DNA of 35,063 nt from Micromonospora sp. KC213. GTDB lineage: Bacteria; Actinomycetota; Actinomycetes; Mycobacteriales; Micromonosporaceae. Location of the stretch: NCBI RefSeq assembly GCF_004348325.1, contig NZ_SMKF01000048.1, forward strand, positions 1 through 35,063. The letters are read 5' to 3'. The number at the start of each line of letters is the position of its first letter. Within the stretch, counting starts at the first letter, position 1. The notes under the pieces were generated by a model. The model was not told the DNA's origin and did not search any database. It saw nothing but the letters and a program-made list of their open reading frames with translations. Positions 1 to 7,186 of this stretch are shown piece after piece. The translations under genes were made by a program, and so were the position numbers.

Positions 1-897
1 CTCCAGGCCGCCCTGCCCGCCCCGGCCGGGTCCGGCCCGGCCACCGACCCGCCCGTCCCGTCGACGGCCAGGGACGGCGACCCGCGCTGGTGGATCGACC
101 GCGACTCCCGGCTACGCCGATGGGAGGGACGGCTACCGGACCGGACGCCGGTCACCGCCGAGTTCGACCACCTCGACCGGCCGGCGTTCTGGCCCGTCGA
201 CGCGCTCGGTGGCCGTCCCGGGCTGCCCCGACCGCTGTTCGACCCGGAGGCCGAACGCCTGGCCCGGGTGCCCGCCCGGTTACGGGCCGAGGCCGGTGCC
301 GCCGTCACCGTGACCGCGCCCCTCGGCACCGTCGCCAACCTGCGCGGCTCGGGTTGGCTGAGTTGGACCGGCCGGGCGGCGTATCTGTCGGTGGCCGAAC
401 TGGACACCCTCGGCCGGCACACCCTGCTGCACCGCCACCCCGGCGGTTTCGCCCGGATCGAGGTGCCGGTCGGACCGGGCGCGGGCGGCGTCACCGCACC
501 CGCTGCTCCGCCGCTGCCACCCCCGCCCGACACCGGCTGGCGGCGCAGCGTACGCCCCACCGACGACCTGGACCTGCTGGTGGACGCGGCGCTGCGAGCC
601 GCCGCGGCGCCGGTCCGGCCCGGCACCGCGGTGTGGCTGCGAATCGACCAGGTCGGCGGGCGGGTGGTGGACGTCGTCGAGCTACGCGAACAGGGGCTAC
701 GTCTGCGGTACTGGCTGGACCGGACGGGACTGCCACGCCGGCTGGAGCTGCGCGCCGGCACCAACGCCTGGGCGCAGCTCGATCTCACCCCGGGCGTCGT
801 GCCCGCCGGGGTCGTGCCACCGCGCCCCGCGGCCCCGGGCACCCGCCCGGGAGCCGGCGACGCCTCCCGTCCCGGCGCACCGGTCCGAGGCCGGTGA
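1..897 (+). CDS. Hypothetical protein, 5' end outside window
   Basis: The frame is open from the first base and ends at TGA 895-897, giving 298 visible residues; the start lies upstream of the window. The protein is rich in Pro, Arg and Ala, with a proline stretch around residue 170 (PPLPPPP) and a disordered-looking C-terminal tail (PRPAAPGTRPGAG). The middle part, from about residue 23 (DGDPRWWIDRDSRLRRWEG) to residue 155, is richer in Trp, Leu and acidic residues and looks folded. I see no signal peptide, membrane helix or catalytic motif in the visible part and do not recognise the family. It converges on coaE with only 18 nt between the stop codons. Coding is supported by strong third-position GC bias over the whole frame. 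The function is unknown. Confidence 0.7.
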   Translation, partial: LQAALPAPAGSGPATDPPVPSTARDGDPRWWIDRDSRLRRWEGRLPDRTPVTAEFDHLDRPAFWPVDALGGRPGLPRPLFDPEAERLARVPARLRAEAGAAVTVTAPLGTVANLRGSGWLSWTGRAAYLSVAELDTLGRHTLLHRHPGGFARIEVPVGPGAGGVTAPAAPPLPPPPDTGWRRSVRPTDDLDLLVDAALRAAAAPVRPGTAVWLRIDQVGGRVVDVVELREQGLRLRYWLDRTGLPRRLELRAGTNAWAQLDLTPGVVPAGVVPPRPAAPGTRPGAGDASRPGAPVRGR

Positions 898-898
898 T

Positions 899-915
899 CC
901 GGTGACCGTCACCGG
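899..915. terminator. Short hairpin between convergent genes
   Basis: CCGGTGAC (899-906) and GTCACCGG (908-915) are perfect inverse complements separated by one base. They fill the gap between the stop of the left-hand gene (895-897) and the stop of coaE (916-918). The position suggests a bidirectional terminator. There is no T-tract, which is common in high-GC actinomycetes, so the role is inferred. Confidence 0.45.
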
Positions 916-2097
916 TCAGGGTCGCCAACCGGTGCGGGTGGCCCACTCCTCGGCGCGTGGGCGCGCCTCGTCGAACCAGCGGCCCTTCGTCGTGGCGTAC
1001 TCGCCGTCCTCCGGGGCCCTCGCCGCCCGCTCCCGCTTGAGCAGCAGGTAGGCCGCCCGCTGGTCGGGGTCGGCGCGCAGGTGGTCACGGGTCAGCAGAG
1101 CATGCCGCCAGCCGGGCGAGCCGGCCACCCGCAGGTACAGGCTGGCCGGTCGGCCCGGGTCGGCGCTGCCGTGCAGCCGTTCCTCCCACCGCCCGTCGCC
1201 GCCCGGCCCGGGCGTGTCCCGCTTGTCAGGCGGTATCCGGGGGAAGCCGGCCTCGGCGAGCCGGTCGGCGAGCGACCCGTCCGCCTCTGCCAGGGAATCC
1301 ACGGTGAGCTGGATGTCGATCACGTCACGGGCGGCCAGGCCGGGCACGGCGGTCGAACCGATATGGTCCAGCCGGGGGTTCGCCGGGGCGGCGGCGTGCC
1401 GGATCCGGGCCGCCAGCCGCGCGTACTGCTCTGCCCAGGTCGGGTTCGGCCCGGTGAGCACCACCCGGTCGGGGCGCACGGCGCGGCGCTGCCGTACGTT
1501 GCTTTCGTAGGGCAGCAGCCGGTCCCACCACAGGTGGTCCACCGCCACGTGCAGGTCGTCGACCGTACCGTCGTTGGGCAGGACCACGTCGGCCGCCGCC
1601 CGACGCCGGTCGTCGTCGGCCTGGGCCGCGATGCGCCGCCCGGCCTCCGCCGGCGCCATGCCCCGGTCGCGCGCCAACCGCTCCAGTCGGGTCGCCACCG
1701 CCGCCTGCACCACCACCACCAGGTGGTACGTCGGGGCGAGCCCCACCTCCACGAGCAACGGAACATCGTTGACCACCACCGCGTCCGGCGGCGCGGCGGC
1801 GATCAGCTCGGCGGTACGGGCGCGGACCCGCGGGTGGGTGATCGCCTCCAGCCGGCGTCGTGCGGTCTCGTCACCGAAGACCACCGCGCCCAGCGCCGCG
1901 CGGTCCAGCGCACCCCGGGCGTCCAGCACCCGATCCGAGAAGGCGGCGACGATCTCGGCAAGCCCCTCGGTGCCGGGCGCGACCACCTCACGGGCGATCC
2001 GGTCGGCGTCGACGACCAGCGCGCCCCGCTCGGCCAGGCGGGCCGCCACCGCACTCTTGCCGGAGCCGATCCCGCCGGTCAGTCCCACCTTCAGCAC
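916..2097 (-). CDS. coaE: Dephospho-CoA kinase fused to GrpB-like domain
   Basis: CoaE phosphorylates the 3'-OH of dephospho-CoA with ATP, the last step of coenzyme A synthesis, in the cytoplasm. With the GTG at 2095-2097 the protein has 393 residues and begins MLKVGLTGGIGSGKS, placing the Walker A loop (GGIGSGKS) at residues 8-15 as in the family. DADRIAREVV follows as the substrate-side Asp segment. The kinase domain covers about residues 1-200. From about residue 212 a second domain follows (VVLTGPNPTWAEQY, then HIGSTAVPGLAARDVIDIQ), the signature of the GrpB/UPF0157 nucleotidyltransferase-like family. This fusion is known in actinobacteria, including mycobacterial CoaE, where the extra domain has been linked to folding or stability. 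A second GTG at 2131-2133 would add 12 residues. The gene lies downstream of rpsA on the same strand, separated by a terminator-like hairpin. Confidence 0.95.
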   Translation of the reverse strand: MLKVGLTGGIGSGKSAVAARLAERGALVVDADRIAREVVAPGTEGLAEIVAAFSDRVLDARGALDRAALGAVVFGDETARRRLEAITHPRVRARTAELIAAAPPDAVVVNDVPLLVEVGLAPTYHLVVVVQAAVATRLERLARDRGMAPAEAGRRIAAQADDDRRRAAADVVLPNDGTVDDLHVAVDHLWWDRLLPYESNVRQRRAVRPDRVVLTGPNPTWAEQYARLAARIRHAAAPANPRLDHIGSTAVPGLAARDVIDIQLTVDSLAEADGSLADRLAEAGFPRIPPDKRDTPGPGGDGRWEERLHGSADPGRPASLYLRVAGSPGWRHALLTRDHLRADPDQRAAYLLLKRERAARAPEDGEYATTKGRWFDEARPRAEEWATRTGWRP

Positions 2098-2172
2098 CGC
2101 ACCAGTACACCGGATCGTCTCTCGCCCCGCCACCGCACCCCACCCCGGACGGCCTCACCCACCACAGGCGGA

Positions 2173-2220
2173 AGCCCCGCCCCCGGCGACCCGGTGGAAC
2201 CGGATCGCGGGGACGGGGCT
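2173..2220 (-). terminator. Branched hairpin terminator after rpsA
   Basis: AGCCCCG (2173-2179) pairs with CGGGGCT (2214-2220). The stem continues with CCCCG (2181-2185) against CGGGG (2208-2212), across a single mismatch. The loop contains a further small inverted repeat, CCGGT (2191-2195) and ACCGG (2199-2203). It starts about 60 nt after the rpsA stop, reading on the - strand, and precedes coaE. It has no T-tract. Confidence 0.6.
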
Positions 2221-2282
2221 CGTCAGTGACGGCTCCCCGTCGCTGTGCGGCGTCAGCCACTCAGCGCTGGAGTGTCACAGGG

Positions 2283-3770
2283 TCACTTGCCGCCGGCGAG
2301 CTTCTCCCGCAGCGCGGCGAGCGCCTCGTCGGTGGCCAGCGTGCCGGCCGGCTCCTCGGCCTGGCGGCTCGGCGCCGCGCTGGTCGAGGTGGTGGTGCCG
2401 GTGACGGCCGGAGCCGGGTTGGCAGCGGCCTCGGCGTCGGCGGCACGGGAGTTCTGCACCTGCTTGGTGTGCGCCTCCCAGCGCTGGCGTGCCTCGGCGT
2501 ACTGCTGCTCCCACGCCTCGCGCTGCTTCTCGTACCCCTCGAGCCACTCGCCCGTCTCCGGGTCGAAGCCCTCCGGGTAGATGTAGTTGCCCTCGGCGTC
2601 GTAGGTCGCGGCCATGCCGTAGAGGGTCGGGTCGAAGTGCTCCTCGCCCTCGACGAAGCCCTCGTTGGCCTGCTTGAGCGACAGCGAGATGCGGCGGCGC
2701 TCCAGGTCGATGTCGATGACCTTGACCATGACCTCGGAGCCGACCTGGACGACCTGCTCCGGGATCTCCACGTGCCGCTCGGCCAGCTCGGAGATGTGGA
2801 CCAGGCCCTCGATGCCGTCGTCCACCCGGACGAAGGCGCCGAACGGCACCAGCTTGGTGACCTTACCCGGCACGATCTGCTGGATCGCGTGGGTACGGGC
2901 GAACTGCCGCCACGGGTCCTCCTGGGTCGCCTTCAGCGACAGCGAGACCCGCTCGCGGTCCAGGTCGACGTCCAGGACCTCGACCTCGACCTCCTGGCCG
3001 ACCTCGACGACCTCGGACGGGTGGTCGATGTGCTTCCAGGACAGCTCGGAGACGTGCACGAGGCCGTCCACGCCGCCCAGGTCGACGAACGCGCCGAAGT
3101 TGACGATCGAGGAGACGACGCCCTTGCGGACCTGTCCCTTCTGCAGCTTGTTGAGGAACTCGGTGCGCACCTCGGACTGCGTCTGCTCCAGCCAGGCCCG
3201 GCGGGACAGGACCACGTTGTTGCGGTTCTTGTCCAGCTCGATGATCTTGGCCTCGAGCTCGCGGCCGACGTACGGCTGCAGGTCACGCACCCGCCGCATC
3301 TCGACCAGGGAGGCGGGCAGGAAGCCGCGCAGCCCGATGTCGAGGATGAGGCCACCCTTGACCACCTCGATGACCGAACCGCGGACGACGCCGTCCTCGT
3401 CCTTGATCTTCTCGATCGTGCCCCAGGCCCGCTCGTACTGCGCCCGCTTCTTGGAGAGGATCAGACGACCCTCCTTGTCCTCCTTCTGGAGGACAAGCGC
3501 CTCGATGTGGTCACCGACCGAGACGACCTCGGCAGGGTCCACGTCGTGCTTGATCGACAACTCCCGAGAGGGAATGACGCCCTCGGTCTTGTAGCCGATG
3601 TCGAGCAGGACCTCGTCCCGATCGACCTTGACGACGGTGCCTTCGACAATGTCGCCGTCGTTGAAGTACTTGATGGTCTCGTCGATCGCGGCGAGGAAAG
3701 CCTCCTCGGAACCGAGATCGTCGTGGGTGACCCGGGTGGCGCTCGAGGGGGCCTCGATGCTGCTCGTCAT
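2283..3770 (-). CDS. rpsA: 30S ribosomal protein S1
   Basis: S1 binds mRNA on the small ribosomal subunit and helps translation initiation. I chose ATG 3768-3770 (MTSSIEAPSS), giving 495 residues; upstream in-frame codons would add a non-homologous, Thr- and Pro-rich extension. Four S1 (OB-fold) repeats are visible at about residues 40-108, 125-190, 212-280 and 297-366. Repeats 3 and 4 carry the classic pattern VNFGAFVDLGGVDGLVHVSE and VPFGAFVRVDDGIEGLVHIS. The tail after residue 380 is acidic and then Ala-, Thr- and Pro-rich, typical of actinobacterial S1, which has four repeats where E. coli has six. The gene starts a unit that runs towards coaE. About 370 nt separate it from the divergent methyltransferase gene; that gap holds the promoter described separately. 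Confidence 0.97.
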   Translation of the reverse strand: MTSSIEAPSSATRVTHDDLGSEEAFLAAIDETIKYFNDGDIVEGTVVKVDRDEVLLDIGYKTEGVIPSRELSIKHDVDPAEVVSVGDHIEALVLQKEDKEGRLILSKKRAQYERAWGTIEKIKDEDGVVRGSVIEVVKGGLILDIGLRGFLPASLVEMRRVRDLQPYVGRELEAKIIELDKNRNNVVLSRRAWLEQTQSEVRTEFLNKLQKGQVRKGVVSSIVNFGAFVDLGGVDGLVHVSELSWKHIDHPSEVVEVGQEVEVEVLDVDLDRERVSLSLKATQEDPWRQFARTHAIQQIVPGKVTKLVPFGAFVRVDDGIEGLVHISELAERHVEIPEQVVQVGSEVMVKVIDIDLERRRISLSLKQANEGFVEGEEHFDPTLYGMAATYDAEGNYIYPEGFDPETGEWLEGYEKQREAWEQQYAEARQRWEAHTKQVQNSRAADAEAAANPAPAVTGTTTSTSAAPSRQAEEPAGTLATDEALAALREKLAGGK

Positions 3771-3949
3771 GTGGGCGGTTGCTCCGGTCGGATGGGTTGT
3801 CACAGCAGGCGTGGTGTCGCGGTGACCTGTCCGCGCCAGCGGATCCGTCGCCGGGCACACCGAACGATCGCCAAGAGAAGATCATTAGTGGCTCCGGTGA
3901 CCGCGCACCTGCTCCCTGCCGAGGCACACGATCCGCGAGCGCGTCGTCT

Positions 3950-3980
3950 AGCCTACCTGCTGCATTACCACAGCGTGCAA
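3950..3980 (-). promoter_or_regulatory. Candidate rpsA promoter in 3771-4138 gap
   Basis: On the - strand TTGCAC (3975-3980) and TAGGCT (3950-3955) are separated by 19 nt, matching an actinobacterial housekeeping -35/-10 pair with a slightly long spacer. Transcription would start near 3942, leaving an rpsA leader of about 170 nt. A long leader suits a ribosomal protein gene, but I see no clear leader structure. No convincing gene lies in 3771-4138. Confidence 0.4.
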
Positions 3981-4126
3981 GCCCTCCCGCCTACCGACGG
4001 ACGCGTCAGCTGCGAAAGCGGAGATATAGGTGGGAAAACGCCACAACTGTCTCCCGCGTCACATCCACCCCGGGAAAGATAGCGCATCCGCGGCCGGCCG
4101 CCGCCGCCACCCGCACGCGTAGGGCC

Positions 4127-4132
4127 TAGCGT
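4127..4132 (+). promoter_or_regulatory. -10 box of leaderless methyltransferase gene
   Basis: TAGCGT occupies positions -12 to -7 relative to the GTG at 4139, the expected place for a TANNNT -10 element when transcription starts at the first base of the start codon. No Shine-Dalgarno sequence precedes this GTG, which fits a leaderless mRNA. Confidence 0.55.
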
Positions 4133-4138
4133 GAGCGG

Positions 4139-4945
4139 GTGGACGACGACAACCGGGTGGCCCGCCGCCGGGTCGACGCCGCGGAGACCCGCCGCGCCAA
4201 CCGTGGCTGGTGGGACGCCGACGCCGACGACTACCAGGCCGAGCACGGCGCGTTCCTGGGCGACGTGGACCTCGTCTGGTGCCCGGAGGGGCTGCGCGAG
4301 GCCGACGCCCGGCTGCTCGGCGACGTGGCGGGGCGCCGGGTGCTGGAGGTGGGCTGCGGCGCCGCCGCGTGTGCCCGCTGGCTGGCCACCCAGGGCGCCC
4401 GGCCGGTCGCCTTCGACCTGTCCGCCGGCATGTTGCGGCACGCCGCGCGCGCCGCCGGCACCACCGGGGTACGCGTCCCGCTGGTGCAGGCCGACGCCCT
4501 CGCGCTGCCCTTCGCCGACGCCACCTTCGACATCGCCTGCACCGCCTTCGGCGCGGTCCCCTTCGTCGACGACTCCGCCGCGCTGATGGCCGAGGTCCAC
4601 CGGGTGCTGCGCCCGGGCGGCCGGTGGGTCTTCTCGGTGACCCACCCGATGCGCTGGATCTTCCTCGACGACCCGGGCGAGGGCGGGCTCACCGCCGTGC
4701 ACTCGTACTTCGACCGCTCCCCGTACGTGGAGCAGGACGAACACGGCGTGGCCACGTACGTCGAGCAGCACCGCACGCTCGGCGACCGGATCCGCGAACT
4801 GGTCGGCGCGGGGTTCCGCCTGGTCGACCTGGTGGAGCCGGAGTGGCCAAAGGGGCACCGGGAGACCTGGGGGCAGTGGAGCCCGCTGCGCGGCCGGCTC
4901 TTCCCCGGCACCGCCATCTTCGTCACCGACAAGCCGGCCGACTGA
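4139..4945 (+). CDS. Class I SAM-dependent methyltransferase
   Basis: This 268-residue protein has a Rossmann-type methyltransferase core. Motif I is VLEVGCGAAACARWLA (about residues 68-83), then the acidic residue of strand beta-2 (PVAFDLSAGM). An aspartate follows in VQADALALPFADATFDIA, and the post-motif is VLRPGGRWVFSVTHPMRW. This layout matches the Methyltransf_11/UbiE-like group that methylates small molecules; the substrate cannot be read from sequence. The C-terminal part (SYFDRSPYVEQDE, then LVDLVEPEWPKGHRETWGQW) is probably the substrate cap. The start is the GTG at 4139, supported by the -10 box exactly 6 nt upstream. The gene is divergent from rpsA and appears to be monocistronic. 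Confidence 0.85.
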   Translation: MDDDNRVARRRVDAAETRRANRGWWDADADDYQAEHGAFLGDVDLVWCPEGLREADARLLGDVAGRRVLEVGCGAAACARWLATQGARPVAFDLSAGMLRHAARAAGTTGVRVPLVQADALALPFADATFDIACTAFGAVPFVDDSAALMAEVHRVLRPGGRWVFSVTHPMRWIFLDDPGEGGLTAVHSYFDRSPYVEQDEHGVATYVEQHRTLGDRIRELVGAGFRLVDLVEPEWPKGHRETWGQWSPLRGRLFPGTAIFVTDKPAD

Positions 4946-5008
4946 GCCATCCGGTCCGCAGCCGCCCACCGCTGGCACCGCACACCGACGGTTGCCCCGC
5001 TGGGCCGC

Positions 5009-5027
5009 GTCGCACCGCGGGTGCGAC
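5009..5027. promoter_or_regulatory. Inverted repeat upstream of Uma2 promoter
   Basis: GTCGCACC (5009-5016) and GGTGCGAC (5020-5027) form a perfect 8-bp inverted repeat around a GCG spacer. It lies 21 nt upstream of the Uma2 -10 box and overlaps where a -35 would be. It could be an operator for the Uma2 gene or a terminator for the methyltransferase gene ending at 4945. Confidence 0.5.
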
Positions 5028-5048
5028 CGAGTGCCCCGCGCCCGGCGC

Positions 5049-5054
5049 TAGGCT
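5049..5054 (+). promoter_or_regulatory. -10 box of leaderless Uma2 gene
   Basis: TAGGCT sits at -12 to -7 relative to ATG 5061, the spacing expected for a leaderless transcript. There is no Shine-Dalgarno sequence before the ATG. Confidence 0.6.
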
Positions 5055-5060
5055 CACGGC

Positions 5061-5663
5061 ATGAGCGCCGAGCTCGTCCCGACATCACCTGGCCCCTGGT
5101 GTCCGGATCCGATGCGGCAGCAGCGTGCGGACTACACGCTGGAGGATCTGCTCGCCCTGCCGGACGACGCCCCCCGCGTCGAACTCGTCGACGGGGTGAT
5201 CCAGGTGACGCCCTCCCCCACCCTGGGCCATCAGGAGATCGCCGGCCTGCTGTGGCTGTGGCTGCGATCCCATGCACCGGCTCAGCTACGAGCCACTCAG
5301 TCCGTTGGCGTGGGGCTCAGCCCCAACACCAGCCGACAGCCGGACGTACTGCTGTGCCACGCCGGGCTGCCCGCCGACCGGTCCCGGCTGCGGCCGGCGG
5401 ACGTCGTGCTGGCGGTCGAGATCGTCTCCCCGGGGACCCGGCGCGTCGACCGGTTCGCCAAGCCCGGCGAGTACGCCGCCGCCGGCATTCCCTTCTACTG
5501 GCGTATCGAACAGGACCCGGTGCACCTCTACGCGTACCGCCTGGGCGACCGAATCGGGCCGGGCGGCGAGCGGCAATACGAGCTGGTGGCCGACAGCGCG
5601 GAGCTGGTCGAGCTGACCGAGCCCTTCGACATCAAGTTGGCGATCGCCGAGATCACCCCCTGA
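5061..5663 (+). CDS. Uma2 family (DUF820) putative endonuclease
   Basis: The 200-residue protein belongs to the Uma2/DUF820 family, which has a restriction-endonuclease-like PD-(D/E)XK fold and is abundant in actinobacteria and cyanobacteria. Visible family landmarks are YTLEDLLALPDD near the N-terminus and RVELVDGVIQVTPSPTLGHQ with the conserved Glu (about residue 44). RQPDVLL carries the catalytic-type Asp, and LAVEIVSPGTRRVDRFAKPG carries the Glu and the downstream Lys. AAGIPFYWRIEQDP completes the pattern. The physiological role of the family is not established; no partner methylase or toxin-antitoxin partner is next to it. The start is ATG 5061, with a -10 box placed for leaderless transcription. 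The following gene begins 82 nt downstream. Confidence 0.88.
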   Translation: MSAELVPTSPGPWCPDPMRQQRADYTLEDLLALPDDAPRVELVDGVIQVTPSPTLGHQEIAGLLWLWLRSHAPAQLRATQSVGVGLSPNTSRQPDVLLCHAGLPADRSRLRPADVVLAVEIVSPGTRRVDRFAKPGEYAAAGIPFYWRIEQDPVHLYAYRLGDRIGPGGERQYELVADSAELVELTEPFDIKLAIAEITP

Positions 5664-5745
5664 CGGTCTCCGGCTGATCCGCGCCGGAGCCACCCGCCGT
5701 GCCCGGCCGCCGTTTCCCGTCAGACGCTACGGGTACCCGGGCGGC

Positions 5746-5964
5746 ATGGCTGAGAAGGAGTTCCACGAGGGCGACCACGTCTCCTGGGCCAGCCACAGCG
5801 GTCGGGCGTACGGGGTCGTCAAGGAGCGGATCACCGAGCGGACGCACGTGCGTGGGCACACCGTCGACGCCTCGCCGGACGACCCGCAGTACCGCATCCG
5901 CAACGACCACTCGGGTCGCGACGTGGCCCACCGTCCGGAGGTGCTGCGGCATGAACCAAGGTGA
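5746..5964 (+). CDS. DUF2945 (TUDOR-like) small protein
   Basis: A 72-residue protein starting MAEKEFHEGDHVSWASHSGR and continuing with GVVKERITERTHVRGHTVDA. This is the pattern of DUF2945, a small beta-barrel TUDOR-like domain named after hypervirulence-associated proteins. DPQYRIRNDHSGRDVAHRP near the end is also typical. The family is cytoplasmic and its molecular role is not established. The ATG at 5746 was chosen because the domain begins there. Its last 14 nt overlap the next gene, so the two are translationally coupled; this pairing with DUF3140 suggests a shared role. Confidence 0.8.
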   Translation: MAEKEFHEGDHVSWASHSGRAYGVVKERITERTHVRGHTVDASPDDPQYRIRNDHSGRDVAHRPEVLRHEPR

Positions 5965-6385
5965 CGATCCGCAACAGACCTACCGCGAGTTCACCGACGC
6001 GGTGAACATGAAGCCGGGCGAGCTGTCGGCGTGGCTGGAAACCGACGAGTCCAAGCAGGTCGGCTGGCACAAGGGCGGGCGCTCCGGTGGCGGCGAGTCG
6101 GTCGGCCACGAGTCCGGCCGGCGGATCATCGACCTGCTGCGCCGCAAACGCGACCAGCTCAGCGACGCCGACTACCGGCACATGCGCAAGGTTGTCGGGT
6201 ACGTCCGGCGGCACATGGCGCAGCGGCCGAGCGGTGACGTCAGCCGGACCCGGTGGCGGTACTCCCTGATGAACTGGGGCCACGACCCCGTCAAGGCCCC
6301 GCTCCCACCGCCCGGCGGCCCGTCCCGCAAGGCGCTGGAACGACGCGGCGCCCCGCCCGAGGAGCGCCGAGGCCCACGACGCTGA
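5951..6385 (+). CDS. DUF3140 domain protein
   Basis: A 144-residue basic protein. The start ATG 5951 lies inside the end of the preceding DUF2945 gene, an overlap typical of coupled translation. The body matches what I recall of DUF3140: an N-terminal acidic helix (TYREFTDAVNMKPGELSAWL), then ESKQVGWHKGGRSGGGESVG and GHESGRRIIDLLRRKR. HMRKVVGYVRRHMAQRP and WRYSLMNWGHDP complete it. The middle segment looks nucleic-acid-binding in charge, but this is inference. The C-terminal tail (residues 120-144) is Pro- and Arg-rich and probably disordered. A hairpin follows 34 nt after the stop. Function unknown. Confidence 0.8.
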   Translation: MNQGDDPQQTYREFTDAVNMKPGELSAWLETDESKQVGWHKGGRSGGGESVGHESGRRIIDLLRRKRDQLSDADYRHMRKVVGYVRRHMAQRPSGDVSRTRWRYSLMNWGHDPVKAPLPPPGGPSRKALERRGAPPEERRGPRR

Positions 6386-6419
6386 CCGGCCGGGGTTGCC
6401 CTGCCGTTGACCGATCGCT

Positions 6420-6445
6420 TGACCCTGCCACCGACGGCAGGGTCA
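6420..6445 (+). terminator. Hairpin after DUF3140 gene
   Basis: TGACCCTGCC (6420-6429) and GGCAGGGTCA (6436-6445) form a perfect 10-bp stem with a 6-nt loop. It follows the DUF3140 stop (6383-6385) and precedes the SDR relic by 13 nt. It has no T-tract. A terminator is the simplest reading; an operator for the neighbouring relic unit is an alternative. Confidence 0.55.
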
Positions 6446-6458
6446 GACGATCATCGGT

Positions 6459-6629
6459 ATGAACGACGAGCTGGCCGCGGTACGCCGCTGGCAGCTCGAC
6501 CACACTCCCCTGGGACGGATCGGTCGTCCGTAGGACGTAGCCTGGGCGATCGTGCGGCTCTGCGACCCGGCGGCGGCCTTCGTCACCGGCGTGGTGCTGC
6601 CGGTGGACGGTGGGGCGGTGGTCGCCTGA
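6459..6629 (+). pseudogene. Relic of short-chain dehydrogenase (C-terminus only)
   Basis: Reading from ATG 6459 gives RRWQLDHTPLGRIGRP, then TAG, then [20 protein letters not shown] and [11 protein letters not shown] before TGA 6627-6629. This is unmistakably the C-terminal end of a short-chain dehydrogenase/reductase: the LGRIGRPEDVA motif, the cofactor-loop helix and the FVTGxxLxVDGG terminus. The TAG stands where the family has Glu (GAG), a single-base change. The Rossmann N-terminus (TGxxxGxG) and the catalytic Ser-Tyr-Lys region are absent; the upstream DNA is the hairpin and the DUF3140 gene. It is therefore a deletion remnant that also carries a nonsense mutation. It lies just upstream of the frameshifted merR, a common SDR/MerR partnership in actinomycetes. 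Confidence 0.85.
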
Positions 6630-6737
6630 CCGAACGGCTGCCGGCGAACGGGCGACGCGGTCCTCACCCGGCGGACACCGCGACGTCGCACGGCGCAGTC
6701 GGTCGCCGAGCCGAGGCGGTGGAACGGAGGCGGGCAC

Positions 6738-7174
6738 GTGCGGATCGGCGAGTTGGCCAGGGTGACGGGCTGCACCCCCGATCCCTGCGGCACTACGAGC
6801 AGCACGGGCTGATCACCTCGGCGCGGGCGGCGAACGGGTACCGCGAGTACGGCGAACGCGAGGTGACCCGGGTTCGTAACACCCGGTACCTGCTCGGTGC
6901 CGGGCTGACCCTGGAGGACGTCCTGGTCTTCCTGCCCTGCCTGGACGGTGACGTGGCCGCCGCGCCACCCTCCCCGGGCGGGCTGCGGGTGGGGCGGGAG
7001 CGGCTCGCCGTGCTCGACGCCCGGATCGCAGCCCAGATGGCGGCCCGGGACCGGCTCGCTGCCGCACTTCGCGACGCCGCCGCGGCCCTCGCCGAGCCGG
7101 GCTGCGAGAAACGGCCGGCGTCACCGCCGGCCGTTTCACCCCACCCCGCCGTGCCCGCGAGCGACGCCCACTAG
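6738..7174 (+). pseudogene. MerR family regulator, frameshifted
   Basis: From GTG 6738 the frame reads MRIGELARVTGCTP and then leaves the family and stops early. From about 6779, one frame over, it continues RSLRHYEQHGLITSARAANG, then YREYGEREVTRVRN, as a normal MerR protein. Adding one C to the five-C run at 6775-6779 would join the two parts into one protein of about 145 residues. It would have a winged helix-turn-helix (residues 1-70) and a coiled-coil dimerisation helix (DARIAAQMAARDRLAAALRD). The lesion is a single-base deletion in a homopolymer, so it may be a true mutation or a sequencing error. Its neighbour, an SDR gene, is also broken. The last 23 codons overlap a strong hairpin. 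I see no clear effector-sensing cysteine set. Confidence 0.85.
7108..7137. terminator. Strong hairpin between merR and polA
   Basis: GAAACGGCCGGCG (7108-7120) and CGCCGGCCGTTTC (7125-7137) form a perfect 13-bp stem closed by TCAC. It lies between the convergent merR and polA genes, inside the last codons of the merR frame. It probably terminates both directions. Confidence 0.75.
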
Positions 7175-7186
7175 GAGCGTCGTCGG

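Noticed and set aside
1860..4082. A 740-codon open frame on the + strand opposite rpsA and coaE
   Set aside because: Antisense shadow of rpsA; the translation is Leu-, Val- and Asp-rich low-complexity sequence.
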